DNA of 64,000 nt from the NCBI GenBank assembly GCA_911728435.2, contig OU452204.1, positions 10,726,001-10,790,000 of the forward strand, read 5' to 3'. The stretch is from Apoderus coryli (taxonomy: Eukaryota; Arthropoda; Insecta; Coleoptera; Attelabidae). Numbering within the stretch: the stretch's first letter is position 1; every line of letters starts with the position of its first letter. The notes under the pieces are model-generated. The model had not been told where the DNA came from, made no database searches, and saw nothing but the letters and a program-made list of their open reading frames with translations. Positions 34,644-46,973 of the stretch are shown here, piece by piece. The translations under genes were made by a program, and so were the position numbers.

Positions 34644-36646
34644 TTGTAGAAACTTAAACACCTGTTGACTGATTTTATGTAAATAAAACTCAATTTTTAA
34701 AATAGTTGTGTTTTGATTTTTGAATACTTAACTCAATCTACGATAGCATTTCTCAGTCTGATTGTACAAAATTAGACAAAAATCCTCATTATAGGTCAGG
34801 TCAGTAATTATTGCTACTTTAATATATTTAGGAATAGAAATCCATTTTATAATTATTATTATTTTTATTAAAAGTCTATCTCTTTTCTGTCTGTAATATG
34901 TTTAAATTAAAAGGATTTATGTCCGAAAATACAGTAAATGACAAATAATATTGTGACACAGCGGACAAAATTACTGGTTTTACCTATACAAGGGATTTTG
35001 TTTACTTTAGCAGGGCCTCAGTCTAATTCAGTAGAACCAGACCGAGGCATGGGTCGACAGAGACTGACGAATTCGTTTCGCTCTTATTATGAGGTCGTCA
35101 AAGTACCATAGTCGTTGCCCATCTACAATATCGGCCTGTATTTAAGCACAGCAGGATATACACCAGCAGATATATGTAAACCGTACCATCCCACCATACA
35201 GAGACCGAACAAATCCAATGAAAAAGGTAGGTTGTGTTGGAAAAGAATAGTTCCAACTCCAGTGGTGAGAGCCCTCTCTAATCAACGCACCAAAACTTGT
35301 AAACCTTTTAGTAACATTCAGGTGTGATATATTCGCAGAAGTGGAGCATTCTAGAGAAACCCTGCAGCTGTTTTGTGTGAATGGGTTTCATTTCCAATAT
35401 TTATATCTATATACCTACACACTAACTCGTCGCTGTCGCTAACGGTAGTTCGGGATATTCTAATTGACAGTTACTCTTAAATCTAATGGCTATTTAGAAC
35501 TTGAAGGGTTATTATTTAGCACAATCAATAAGTTATCTGAGTACTGCTCTTGCTCCTCTCTTCAAAGAGCTGTAATTATATATTTATGTGAATGATCATA
35601 TTGTCGTAATGTCCTATCACCGTAGCGTACGTATTTAGTAAATATAGTTTAGTGAGGCGACTTTAGAGAGTACTTAGAGATGATGAGGAGATTTCACCAT
35701 TATTTGTATTGGATTAATTAGCTTGATATAAGTGTAAATAGAAGTAGTTCCTAAAATGATTTTGATTAAGGACGCATTTTTCTAATTTACTTCAGATGAG
35801 AGACAGAGAAAAAGAACTGACTATTCAGACTTTTTAGACGTGATTTCACGAATTTACCATTTGTCTTGGATTAACTGGCTTGATTTAAGTATAAATAGAA
35901 GTAGTTCGTAAGAGGATTTTGAATACGAACGCATTCTTCTAATTTACTTCAGAAAAAAAATACTGCTCAACGTTTGGCTTGTAAATAGAAGTAAAATGAT
36001 CTTGATTCTTCTAATTTACTTTAAATGAGAAAAAAAACTGACTATTCTTTTATTAAGTGTAACATTATTATCAAGGGATATTACCTTGTTCTATAAAGTT
36101 ACTGTACGTACCGTTTTTCACGCAGCATAATATCATTTTGACATTCTTTGAATATCACATTTAAGCTCTGAGATCTCTAAAGTAAAGTTTATTCCAATGA
36201 TATTTAAACTGCGAGGTCATGTTAGGTAATATATCGCGAAGATTAAGTTTAAAAGTTGCCTACCGTTGGCTTGAAAATCATCCAGAGACGGGTCCTAGAT
36301 ATATAAATATGAATCAAGTCTGTACCCTCAATAAAATATGACCCAAACATTAGTTTTCGTAAAATAATACTCTATTTTCTCGTCAAAGACAAAATGTCTG
36401 TTAACGCCTTAACAGAAATGACCTTTGTTGATATGTATTACAGAAGTGTTTTAAGCCTGAGTACAACTAGATAATTTATTGCAGCAACTTATAGTATCGT
36501 GTGAGATTGTAGATTTTCTAATCATGTCTTATTTTTTAACTTCGAAAGGTTGTCAATTCTAAATATTGTCTGATATTTCTTATTGTTTGTATAACAGTTA
36601 TCAGGTGGTAGGTGGGGTATAATAATGGTAGTCTTTATTGTTTCAG
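34644..36646. other. Intron between cassettes 11 and 12
   Basis: Holds the dispersed repeat at 34958-35160. Within about 35690-36030, short segments (GAAGTAGTTC, TTCTAATTTACTTCAGA, CTGACTATTC) recur two or three times, suggesting a degenerate local repeat. No gene seen. Confidence 0.5.
34958..35160 (+). repeat. Dispersed repeat, copy A
   Basis: Shares long blocks such as GCCTCAGTCTAATTCAGTAG and ATGGGTCGACAGA with the reverse complement of 56462-56650. This copy has about 35 extra bases near 35095-35130. Type of element unknown. Confidence 0.7.
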
Positions 36647-36819
36647 AAAATTTTAATGTAAGTTGTTCAAAGTGTGGGAATCGTTACAAAAATGCACATA
36701 GTTTAAAAGTTCACTCATATCAAGATTGTGGAAAGGATAAATGTTTTAAATGTTCTTATTGTGATGCCTCATTTAAACGAAATTATAATTTAAAGAAGCA
36801 TATTACACATTGTCACTGA
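36647..36819 (+). CDS. lola: lola alternative 3' terminal exon, paired zinc fingers (cassette 12)
   Basis: The acceptor TTGTTTCAG ends at 36646 and 56 residues run to the TGA at 36817-36819, directly after the last zinc ligand. Finger 1 is C6, C9, H22, C27; finger 2 is C35, C38, H51, H56, with extra Cys at 32 and 55. It is the shortest two-finger cassette here. The in-frame ATG at 36625 is intronic. AATAAA lies at 36855-36860, about 36 bases after the stop. It closes the tandem trio that starts at 33254. Confidence 0.92.
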
Positions 36820-37199
36820 ATGACGTAACTTGACTTGTTTAAGGAATTTCTATAAATAAAAGCTAATTGTTAAAATAATTGCGTATTGTTTTTTTTAATT
36901 ACATATATACTTTGCTTATTATATTTTAATAATTTGATTTATCTGAATACTGAACTTAAACGACTATATTTTTTTTCGACATTGTCTTAGGAATCTGCAA
37001 CTATGTGTAGTTTTGGTCCACATGACTTGTACCTATAATAAAATCAATGAATTTTGTCAGAATTTGCAGAAGCTCACATTACATCTCTATTTCTATCAGA
37101 AAACATTATTTTCTCTCCTATAGTGTATACAGTAAAGTAGGCATTTGGTTTTGTCAAACCTAAAATTATTTTTTAAATCTCATCTGAGAAATAATAGTG

Positions 37200-38290
37200 T
37201 CACAGGTTAATAGTATCTTCTGGAGTTCCCCAGTGATCTAACCTGGGGCCATTTTGGTTTTCGGTTATATGTTAATGACTGGGAATATGAAGTTGATTCC
37301 GATTTTAAACAATTATACCCTTTAGTTCAAGGTATTGCTGATTGTATTAACTTATTCAATCCATATGACGCAATACTATTTATTTTACCAGAAGGTAAAA
37401 GATCATTCAGTTCATTTATTCATTGACTACATTCAAATGTTTGGATATGTCTCTGCCAAGGAATCATTTTTTAATCTAAATTTATGTTTTATGAATTACA
37501 GTTAATAACAAGGAAAGTCAGTTGTCAAATGAATAAATAATAGCACTTTATGTTATTTAATAGAAAAAAGGGCGTCTGAATAACCATGACGGAAAACAAA
37601 GCTTCCATCCTCGAAGCCAATCGTCGTCGTGAATGGAGAGATCACAGAACATAAGTGTGAACACACATATCTGGAGATTACCTTGGATAGTAATCTTATG
37701 TGGAATAAGCATGAAGCTAACAAAAGCCTTTATAGTTTGCAGATATCTAGCAAGCAAAACTGCGGTTGAAAATGAATGTGGGACCTCTCATGATCTACTG
37801 ATCAATTTCGTTAGGAAATTATACCAGACTTCAGAGACTACAAATATTGGCATGCATATGCTACTAGGGGTATGAGACCGAGCGCATCCACTAGAGCCCT
37901 AGAAATCATTACACACCTCTGCAGGGCATCTTCCTGGAAGAGGAATACTGGGGACCTGATGAATTCTCTCTGTGACAAATCCTCAAAAAGAAATAGAAAT
38001 CTCAACAACAATATTATAAGATGATTTACATCAGACAACTCGAAAGTGAATCAACAAGACTGAAGCAGTAGTATCCAGGCCTGGAATGGGATGCTAGAAC
38101 CAATGGTAAGCTATATACCATATGTCCTTCAGGTGACAATTCAATCAATTGGACGATCGGTCTGTACAATTTAACCTGGAGAGTCACTATCGGAAGTGCA
38201 ACATTGTAATCTACTCATCAGCTCAAATGTGGTATGGTATGTCTAACAAGCTCAAAGGTCTCAAGACAAAGCGGAACACAGTGCATTCAT
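37200..38290 (+). mobile_element. Degenerate non-LTR retrotransposon (reverse transcriptase relic)
   Basis: Around 37220 a frame with stops reads SGVPQ-stop-SNLGPFWF, the SGVPQGSxLGPxLF motif of non-LTR reverse transcriptases. Near 37640-37715, HTYLEITLDSNLMWNKH matches the YLGxxLDxxLxWxxH segment after the polymerase core. Later short pieces (about 37890-38120) resemble the downstream part of jockey-like elements. Many stops and frameshifts make it dead. Open frames of 60-80 codons here on either strand are by-products. Confidence 0.6.
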
Positions 38291-38319
38291 GTTTTTTAAT
38301 TTAATAAAAACGTCGTGAA

Positions 38320-38490
38320 CTTGTTGTGTTTGTTACGTTAGTTTCTTGGAAATAATGAAAATAATACAATTCTAATAATAATAATTATTAAAATTTGTTT
38401 CGTTACGCAGGTCATATATTTTTGATTATATATTGTCGGAAACGTTTTGAGCCGTCCCAACCGATTTTTTGGTTTTGTATTGGGTATATA
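38320..38490. repeat. Dispersed repeat, uninterrupted copy
   Basis: Shares TTTGTTACGTTAGTT, TACGCAGGT, ATATATTTTTGATTATAT and CAACCGATTTTTT, in the same order and strand, with 49885-49950 plus 50345-50440, where the copy is split by an insertion. Confidence 0.65.
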
Positions 38491-38799
38491 TTATGCATTT
38501 GAATTTTGTTTTGTAATTGGTTTTGCTGTTGAACAATAAGGTCTATTATTATTGGAGCTTCGATAATTGTTTAATCTTTTAATATAATTATAAACTAGGT
38601 ACTAGTAACTTGATTTAATTGCGATATTTAAAAAATACGCATATGATTGAAAATTTTGTGGAAGTTGGGCTATAAATATTTGAGAAATTCCCTTTGCATG
38701 CTCTTCCTAATCAATTAAATATATAATTTCTTAACAGAGGTGGCGGTGACAATTGTTTAGAATATTGCAAATTTATCCATATTTTTCGATTAATTTTAG

Positions 38800-39038
38800 A
38801 TATTAGACCAGATTTCGTTGAACACAACGGTACATACAGTTGTGTGCAGTGTTACAAGAGTTATAAATTTAAAGGCAACATTAAACGCCATTTGAAGTAC
38901 GAGTGTGGTCAGGTTGCCCGATTCAAGTGCCCTTTGTGCGATTTCAGATGTAAGCGATACGACTATTTGAGATTTCATTTGAATTCCAAGAAGCATTCCG
39001 GTTTGAAAATTGATATAACAAATTTTAGTTTTAAATAA
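38800..39038 (+). CDS. lola: lola alternative 3' terminal exon, paired zinc fingers (cassette 13)
   Basis: The acceptor TTAATTTTAG ends at 38799 and 78 residues run to the TAA at 39036-39038. A 13-residue leader (IRPDFVEHNGTYS) precedes finger 1 (C14, C17, H30, C35; C2HC). Finger 2 is C43, C46, H59, H65 with x5 between the histidines and an extra Cys at 50. A 13-residue tail follows. HLKYECG is shared with the cassette at 15073. AATAAA lies at 39158-39163. An apparent start at 38844 is a codon inside the first finger. Confidence 0.92.
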
Positions 39039-40982
39039 TTTATTTATCTTTTGCTTAAATGTCTGTTTTACATTGTTTTATTATATATTGTTTTATAAAG
39101 AATATGTTCTTTTGGATTGTAACAAAAGTATTATTTATAATATAGTATGATTAAATTAATAAATAATTCATCTATATCTACATGATAGGGGCGACATACT
39201 AGTGCTTTTTTAAAATTTAGTTTTACCCTTGTTGGAATATTTTGTCACAACTTCAGCAAAACTTCATGCAATGTCCACTGGGACAACTAATTGATATTTA
39301 CTAAAAAAGACTTACGTCTAGGAAAAATGTATAATTTTTTAGAGTCAATTTTAACAGAATAATAATTAGTAAGTTCCTTAGTGAAGAAAAGTAAGAATTG
39401 ATGCTTGGTCTGTTTTCTTCACTTACTATTTTACAAGTAAATAAAACTTTCTACAAAATTGATAATATTAAAATGTTTTAATTGACCATATATTATATAT
39501 AGGTAAAAATTCATATTTAATTGGAATTCAGGTTTTAAAGTTCTTTAGTAAAAACATAAAACATATATCCAAAAAAGATAAGTTTTTTGGGGTTATGTAT
39601 CCCGGAACAAGGTAAAAAGTTTTGTCAAGGACATTTTCAAAGGCATTTGTCGATTTATAAGACTAGGGTGCTTTCACTGTCATGTGATCGATACTATAAG
39701 CAAAGATTATAATAATTGCTAAAAGTATCGGTGAAAACAGCATTACTTAAATCATATTATATAACTGCCTAATATCGCTGTGAAATATCATTTTGGTGTA
39801 ATGTAATATGTGTAATTTACTGTAATTTACTGTTTGGTAATTTTTCCAAAAATTTGGAAACATTTTCCTGTTTAACTGAGATTATTTTAACTATTGGCTT
39901 TGTTTTTATCAGCCAAGATATTCTTTGCCGAATAAAATTTTCTAAAATATACATATATTCTTAGTATTATTTTTTATTTAATATAACTTTTTATTTATTA
40001 TTTTTTCGAAACTGAAATTTTAAGGTGTTAAAAAGGCATGTGAAAAAATAAATTCGCGAATATCGAATATATTTCTGATTAAAGATGGTTAATTATTGGA
40101 TTATTTTTTGCCAATACATAAATTGAGATTAAACAAATATCTTTACTTTTTGAACTAGGGGCAGATATCCGTTCCAATGAGATACGTCACATTTGAAGCA
40201 CATCGGCTTTGAGAATATTAAATGCCTGTTCAACGTCTCTAAATATCAGTTTCGTCGAAATAAAAAAATTAAAAATATTGATTATATTAAGAACTCTCAC
40301 ATGAATTAGTATTATTTATATATTTGTTTGTAATGTAATGTCACTGATTTTAACATAACATTATTTAAGTTGGTTTTTATAGATATTTATTTTTATATCA
40401 GAAAATCCTTATTTTTTACATATTTGTACGTTAAATTATTTTTATGAATAAGACGGTGGTAGTATACTTTTTTAATAAAATGTTAAAATTTCCATAAATT
40501 AAAGGGTATTTTTTTACATTTTCCGACTCTTAGCATATTGAGATGGTCTCCCAAGGGTTTCTGTGTGAGCCTTTTTCAGTCTCGCTGGTACAGTATACGT
40601 TTTGTTTAATAAAGCTCCAGAGACAAGACGGAGTCATAACTAAAGAATGCCACTGAAGATGGACATCAAGTGAATATTTTTTTTAAACCTCTCTAATGCC
40701 ATACCATAGACTACGAGTATTATTTTCTATTTTAGTTTTCAAAATTTTAATTTAATTAAAAGGAGATTCACTTTTGATTTATTTTAAGAAATTAGGCTTT
40801 GGTTACCTAATTAACATAATGTTTTTGAAAAATGCGTTTAATATGCGAAGTATTTTAGATTTATTTTGTTTCACTTAGATATGATACTAAACGCAAAATC
40901 TAACTGGAAGTATTGAATTTAATACTTAACTTATAAAGGTAGATTTTTCATTTTTATTTTTCTAATTTTCTATCCTTTTTAG
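39039..40982. other. Intron between cassettes 13 and 14
   Basis: AT-rich with no cassette, gene or repeat that I could define. Confidence 0.5.
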
Positions 40983-41230
40983 ATTTTATGTATATGATAC
41001 GACAACGGCAACCCTATCCACAAAGGCCAGTCAAGTATCAAACCGACGCTAGTGGACGGTTTCCATGTCACAGATGTGGAAACAGTTATAAACAAAAGAC
41101 GCATTTGGTGCGTCATGTTAATTTTGAATGTGGAATTGAACCGAAATTCACATGTATTTGTGGAAAGAAATTCAAGCAACGATGCAATTATAAGACGCAC
41201 TTAAAATTTGTACATAAAATTATGATTTAA
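40983..41230 (+). CDS. lola: lola alternative 3' terminal exon, paired fingers with C-x1-C knuckle (cassette 14)
   Basis: The acceptor CCTTTTTAG ends at 40982 and 81 residues run to the TAA at 41228-41230. A 27-residue basic and proline-rich leader (RQRQPYPQRPVK) precedes finger 1 (C28, C31, H44, C49; C2HC). Finger 2 is abnormal: C57-x1-C59-x12-H72-x4-H77, one residue short in the zinc knuckle, with an extra Cys at 68. The rest of the finger is intact, so it may fold with altered geometry, or a 3-base deletion may have damaged it. AATAAA lies at 41350-41355. The leader contains ATGs at 40988 and 40994, which I read as internal Met codons. Confidence 0.9.
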
Positions 41231-41829
41231 TTCACTGTTCATTTCTATAGTAATTTCTGCATTCATACTTAATTTGTATTATTTGACCTACATGTATTTT
41301 TATTATGCGACTTTTAATAATTAATTCGAGAAAATTATTTTCTCGAATCAATAAAACGTATACAGTGAGGTCCTATTATTTATTATTATCATCTTTTACA
41401 AAATGTTCCTAAATTCATGTTAATTTTGTATTATTAGGTTAAGATGAAATGTTATAATATAAAAAACTCCTCCTAGAAAATAACGATGTTTAACATCGTT
41501 GTAAGAGTGAGAGAAATACATCACAACATAAATAATAAAATGAAATTCGAAATAAACTATTATTTATAAATTTTAAAAAAATGTCCTGTCGCTGCCACTG
41601 CCATTGAGATTCGAGCTCATGTCTCCTTCTTGCCGCTCCAATCTATTTAAGCTGCAGATCTATACTTCCATTCTAAAAATTTTCGTTTTGATTGTGTTAT
41701 TTAAGTTTATAAATGGCATGAATAAGTTTTTCATTTTCCTTTGTTTTCGTCTTTTTTGCAAGTATGTTCTAATTTGTGTATACTATTATTTATATAATTA
41801 TATTTTGTACTCATTGTGTGTTTTTCTAG
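41231..41829. other. Short intron between cassettes 14 and 15
   Basis: Contains the cassette 14 poly(A) signal and AT-rich sequence. The in-frame extension of the next cassette upstream to 41604 is intronic, rich in F/L/Y, and not supported as coding. Confidence 0.5.
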
Positions 41830-42017
41830 CTGCCACTCTATTGGAGAAAGCAAGACTTCTGACAAAACCGTTTGGTATTAAGCCGCAAATATTTGCAAAT
41901 TTGCAATTTGAACCTGCGAAACCGACAGTATTTCAATGTCCTTTATGTCCCAGGCGCTGTAAACGAAATGACGTTCTCCAAATACATCTTAAAAATATCC
42001 ATGGTATACAACAATAA
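41830..42017 (+). CDS. lola: lola alternative 3' terminal exon, single zinc finger (cassette 15)
   Basis: The acceptor TTTTTCTAG ends at 41829 and the standard phase gives 61 residues to the TAA at 42015-42017. Residues 1-35 (ATLLEKARLLTKPFGIKP...) contain no zinc ligands where finger 1 would be. The single C2H2 finger is C36, C39, H52, H57, with an extra Cys at 43 and the KRND motif common in second fingers of this array. GIQQ closes the protein. It is therefore a cassette that lost, or never had, the C2HC finger. Confidence 0.82.
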
Positions 42018-43628
42018 AGGACATGAGTAAATGCTTACCTAATTTAATTTGATTAACGAATGATAGTCCAATCTTCGGGAAGATGCAATTAGATCAGGTG
42101 GGAATGTGCAATTTTTGGGCCAACTCGAATCAAGTTGATATTATAAGTATATCTACGGCACAATGCAAAAAATAATTAACACACCATGTTTATAATCCAA
42201 TTTAAAAGTAAAAATTGGCATACCTCACTTTTCTCTCAATGTAATGACTGATAATTTTAGTATAGAATTCACTTAATACATTTAGGTAGAGGAACATTTT
42301 ATCTTGACCCTTGAAGCTTATATGAGAGATAACGAAATTTTGGACAACGTTCTAGATCGATTAATTGAAACCAAATTTATTGTAAAAATCGGCTGGGCTA
42401 ATATTTGAAGGGTTTTTTTTTATTATTTAAATTTAGTTAAATAATTATATGAAAATATATTATATTTTTTTGCTTATATCTTTCAGGTATACTGGATGAT
42501 ATTGGCGCGTTTTTAATGCTATCAAAATATTGGTTTATATTAAAACTATTGCCAAAAATAATCTTTAAAGTAATCTACTATTGGTAAGCAATTATTTAAT
42601 TTACTTACCTTCAAAGGTAATGAATGCAAGGTGCCATGATCAATATGATTATTTGAATTCGTTAGACCCAGATATTCTGTTTGATGTGATATTATACATA
42701 ACAATATCGATAGAAAAAATACTGGTTTACCTTCAGAATCTGGTTCGGACAATGCTAAATTTTTAATCTCAATTTACTCAAAAACTAAGCTTTTTTTAGC
42801 AAATTTTATTATTTTTTATTAATGGGAACTCAAAAAGTGAAATATTCCAGCAACAAAAATTTTGGGGCGTTATTTCCACCCGCCCCCTCTCTACGCTCAT
42901 GACTATAATTTTGGAAATCCTTTTGGTTTGGATTCTTAAGAATTAAAAATCAAATAGGTACATGTGTAAAATTTCATTCATGTATCTAAAAACGTTTCGT
43001 TAATATCCACAAAAAATCATCATCAGAGGCTAATTTTAAACTCGTTTTTGATTTTACACTAATATATGTGATATTTAGTTTTTTTGAAATTTAAATTTTT
43101 TTTTACCACTAAATTTTAGCAGCAAATTCCTGCTCAAATTTCTGTACCTGAAAGAGTTAATAGCTGGAAGAAGTATTCTTCATAATATACCTACTTCATA
43201 TACCTACAAAAACTTTAGAGTTAGTCCAAAAATTAAACAAATCCCAGCATGGACCTTATTTTATATTTCTGACTGATTCTATATATATTTATTTATTTGA
43301 TGTGTGTATGTGTGTCTAAATATTTTGCAATATTTTATATCTGAGTAGATTATAGATATATTTTTATTTTTGTAAATAGAATATTCTCAATTTTATATGA
43401 TTTTATTATTTATAAATACTTCGCGCCATATTATGCTAGTTAAGCCTGGTTTACATTTGTATTGGTACAAACAGCGTTTATTGGAATATAGACATGGTTT
43501 GTTTGTTGTTGTTGTTTTTATATTTTGTAACGCTCTAGAAACCAAACCTCACACTTTTATACGAATGTAAACCACGTTTTGAATCTATAGTCATAGGCAA
43601 AAATAATTAGAGACAGGCTTTTAGGTCC

Positions 43629-44161
43629 GAGGGCGTAGCCAGGGGAATACGTTCTAGTTTTGTGTGGTATTCAAAATATAAAGTGTTATACTGAATATGT
43701 ATTTTTTTTTGTTTTTCTAGACATATCTGATCAAATGATTGTCTAAATAAACTATTAATACACTTTGAAGAAATAGTTCATTAAGGAATGAATCCATTCG
43801 ATTAATTTTGCACGTTATTTTGTGGAATTAAGCTTTGATTTCTTGTCTCTAAAAAACATCTAATACACAAGGCATCAAACTTAATACCAACATTACTAGA
43901 TTATGGTATTTTTATCTTATATAGGTCTGAGAGACAAAAGTTGAAGTAATATGCTCGCTGTCGAATTTTTATACAATAATCTTAAAATATTTTAAAGGAA
44001 ATAACAATTTAATAATCAAAAATAGTTTTAAAGGTGTTTTAGCAAACATATAAAAAGACGCCTTCACAATATGAAAGATAAATACATAAAAAAAAGGTTT
44101 GTTGCCCTTGTAAATTTTGCTTGCATTTCCTATGAACGAATTCCTTGCTACGCCCACGCTC
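43629..44161. mobile_element. Possible hAT-type MITE
   Basis: GAGGGCGTAGCCAGGGG at the left and CCTTGCTACGCCCACGCTC at the right are inverted and resemble the GGGCGTAGCCAGG ends of hAT elements. Target duplications were not established. Confidence 0.35.
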
Positions 44162-45644
44162 ATTAAATATATTCTCATGACAAAAAGAATAATTTTTGTG
44201 TGTAAGATCTTTATCAGAGTATGTTTAAGGCAGTATTATCATGATTTTTTTTGTTTAATATGTTCATAAATTATTTGCACACATCTTAGACAACAAGAAT
44301 TTTTATGTTTCATAGAAAAGAAGGCTGCGTTCAATATATTTCTGTTAAATTTTTGATTATTAACAACATAGTCTGAGTGCTAGAATATGGATGGAGAAAT
44401 AGTTAAAGATATATATTATCAACTTCTTATATCTTGTCTGTAAATTACCTATATTACCCAGTATTAACAGGAATAGTTTCTAACACATTTATATTTTAAA
44501 TTATTATTTTTGTGATTTTTTTTTCAAGTAATTTGGTTAAGAAAAAGTATTTATTGACTGAATTAATTAGAACTGTTTTGTATTATATGGATACGTATTA
44601 TCTTTTTTTTTTTGTAGCCATTGGCATACTTAATTATTGCTGATCAACGGAATTATGGAAATCAACCTATATAATCTAAAGTTAAAAACTATAAATCAAA
44701 GTGGCACTTTTTCTTAACCTTCAGTTACTAATGCAATAAATATAATTGGGGCGTGTGAGTTAAAATTTAAGATGTAGTAATCGATAATCCTGGTGAGACT
44801 ACTTGCTCTCAAATAACATCAATTACTACAAGATGTATCATATTATTTCCGTCTTCTTGTGTAGAAATCATTCTATTTTTTTTTAAAAAGTTACTTGGTT
44901 CGGGTGTATTGTTAGCCAAACATACACATGGAAATAGAGAGGGTTTAGAACAGAAGTTGGCGAACAGGAATTTACATTCGACCCCTAAGTGTCCTAATTC
45001 ATATGCATTATCGATATATTCAAACAACACAATAAGATTATGCGAAAAATATTTTCCGTATTTTTTGTTGACGGTGATGTTGAAACTACTCAAGTGTGAT
45101 TAATAATTATCTGTATTCATTTGCGAAAATTGTATTTTAAGCGTTTGATTTTTGCATGTAATATTGCCAATTGTATCCCACACACCATGTGCATAAAACT
45201 CAATTATATTTACTGTTGTGGTTGTAATTTATAATACTCATTTTATCAGACTGTTCTTCGTGTATAAATATTACCAAAAGACTTGATTTTTTATTGTATT
45301 CCTAATTTAAGATGTTTATTGTGAGCAATAAAGATATTTATTAAGTAGAAATACGTAAAATATTATTTCTGAAAAATAGATAAAACAAGGTACAACTTAT
45401 TTCCTATTATACTTTTTCGATTGTTGGTTGTTTTTGTTTTGTTTTGAAATTAATGGAATGATCACGATAGGTACGAGGATAATAACAATTTTTTTTTTTT
45501 TGTACAGAATTGGCTAGAAACCGTTGGTTTCTTGTGATAGTATCTATCTATCTATGCACGGTATAGCATGTATGATAAATTGTGGGTTCAAATATTGTTC
45601 GGACATCGTTTTGTAGATATTTGTTTGTCGTTCGTGACAATGAG

Positions 45645-45910
45645 TGTAGAAGCAGCAATTAAATGCATACCTGAAAATGAAACCCAATAAATTAGATTCG
45701 AGATACTACATATTTATACCTATTGAGAAAGACGAAAAGTAACTTAAACAAATACAAAATTCAGGCTATTAAGATACTAAATAATATGAACATCATGACT
45801 GTACTGGCTGACGAAAATATTGCTACAGCTGTATTTAAGCCCGATATCTAAAAAAAAATCAGTTAATTTGTAGAAGCTACAAGAGCATCAGACAAAACCA
45901 GGTTAAAGGC
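45645..45910 (+). mobile_element. Possible Penelope-like reverse transcriptase relic
   Basis: One frame reads VEAAIKCIPEN then IRFEIL. After a shift, another reads IQAIKILNNMNIMTVLADEN followed by IATAVFKPDI. This resembles the segment before the polymerase core of Penelope-like elements, where the family has ADKG. Stops and frameshifts break it. The match is short and from recognition only. Confidence 0.35.
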
Positions 45911-46931
45911 TCAACAACTGAAGAAGACTCCAACTCCAAGGGAGACTATGTAAATGCGACGCATGAATACCACTATACTGTAAGATTATCAAACATTCAC
46001 GAACATAACGTCGCACTCAGATTGATCGTCAGTAAAAGTTGATCAAAAATCGCAGAACTGAATCATAATATGTAAAATATTCTTTATTTATATATAAAAC
46101 GAGTATGAATAATTACTCCAACTTAGGGATTTCTTTGATGGTGACGGACTCTCCTTCGTTGAAATCCGCCTGTGCGTGAGATTTTCAAACGTGGTAATGT
46201 TGCTGCACATCAACAATCACACGACCCCTGCCAGAAACTCAAGTCCGACCCAATGGCATAGTGTCCTAATATTGGAGACTCCAGCACTGCTGCAATCTGT
46301 TGCTGTGGTGGCAAACAGCGTAATGAATAATTAAACAAAACTAACACTATTATAGATGAAGACCACAACAAAGTTATTTATGGAGAATGTGCAACATTTT
46401 CTTCGATATCTGCATATCTAAACAACTTACTTTGGAGATAAACTAAAACTCAACCTTCATGGAGGTACTAATTTTAAAAATAATAAAAGATTGTGGAAGC
46501 TGGCAGATCCGATAGATACTTCCACATGGAGAGATCTAGATGACTTTGCATTCAACACCTAAATGAAGAACTTAACAGCTAATTAAGCTAACCAGGCATA
46601 TACAAACCTTTTTAAACCAATTTCATTATACAAATAATCAACTTCGTAATAGTCGCGTTCAGAATTTTGAATAATGAGTTTCCGGGCCAAATGCACTACA
46701 CTTTTTTGCACAGTTTCACACTGTGCAGAGCAGCGAATCTGGCTTAGACTCATATGTAGGTATATTTCGTGCTTTGAACGTTTATAGTAAAAAATATTAT
46801 GAATTTTTATGGACAAAACCCCACTGACATTTTAAGGTTTTTTTTAACAAATTCTTTTTAATAAAAACAAAATAAGAATAAGTATATTTATAACAATAAT
46901 ATTAATAATACATTACAAAAATATTGCTCCC

Positions 46932-46973
46932 TTGCCGACGTTTTGACTTTTTATTAAGTCATCTTCACAGACA
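46932..46973 (-). other. Degenerate hammerhead-like motif
   Basis: Minus strand: G-UGAAGA, U, stem II GACUU/AAGUC, then AAAAC instead of GAAAC, then GUC. Two core changes suggest an inactive copy. Confidence 0.25.

Larger units (their letters stand above)
36820..38799. other. Intron carrying a reverse transcriptase relic
   Basis: The retroelement listed at 37200-38290 fills most of it, followed by a dispersed repeat copy at 38320-38490. No cassette found. Confidence 0.5.

Noticed and set aside
40988..40996. Internal ATGs as isoform-specific starts in the cassette at 40983
   Set aside because: The acceptor and phase match the other cassettes, so these are internal Met codons; no promoter signal seen.
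42487..42592. TTTCAG acceptor followed by about 35 open codons in the lola phase
   Set aside because: The translated piece is hydrophobic without Cys/His ligands; chance open frame.
44809..45093. Minus-strand open frame of 94 codons with six Cys
   Set aside because: Ligand spacing fits no finger, no splice or poly(A) context found, and AT-rich introns give such frames by chance.
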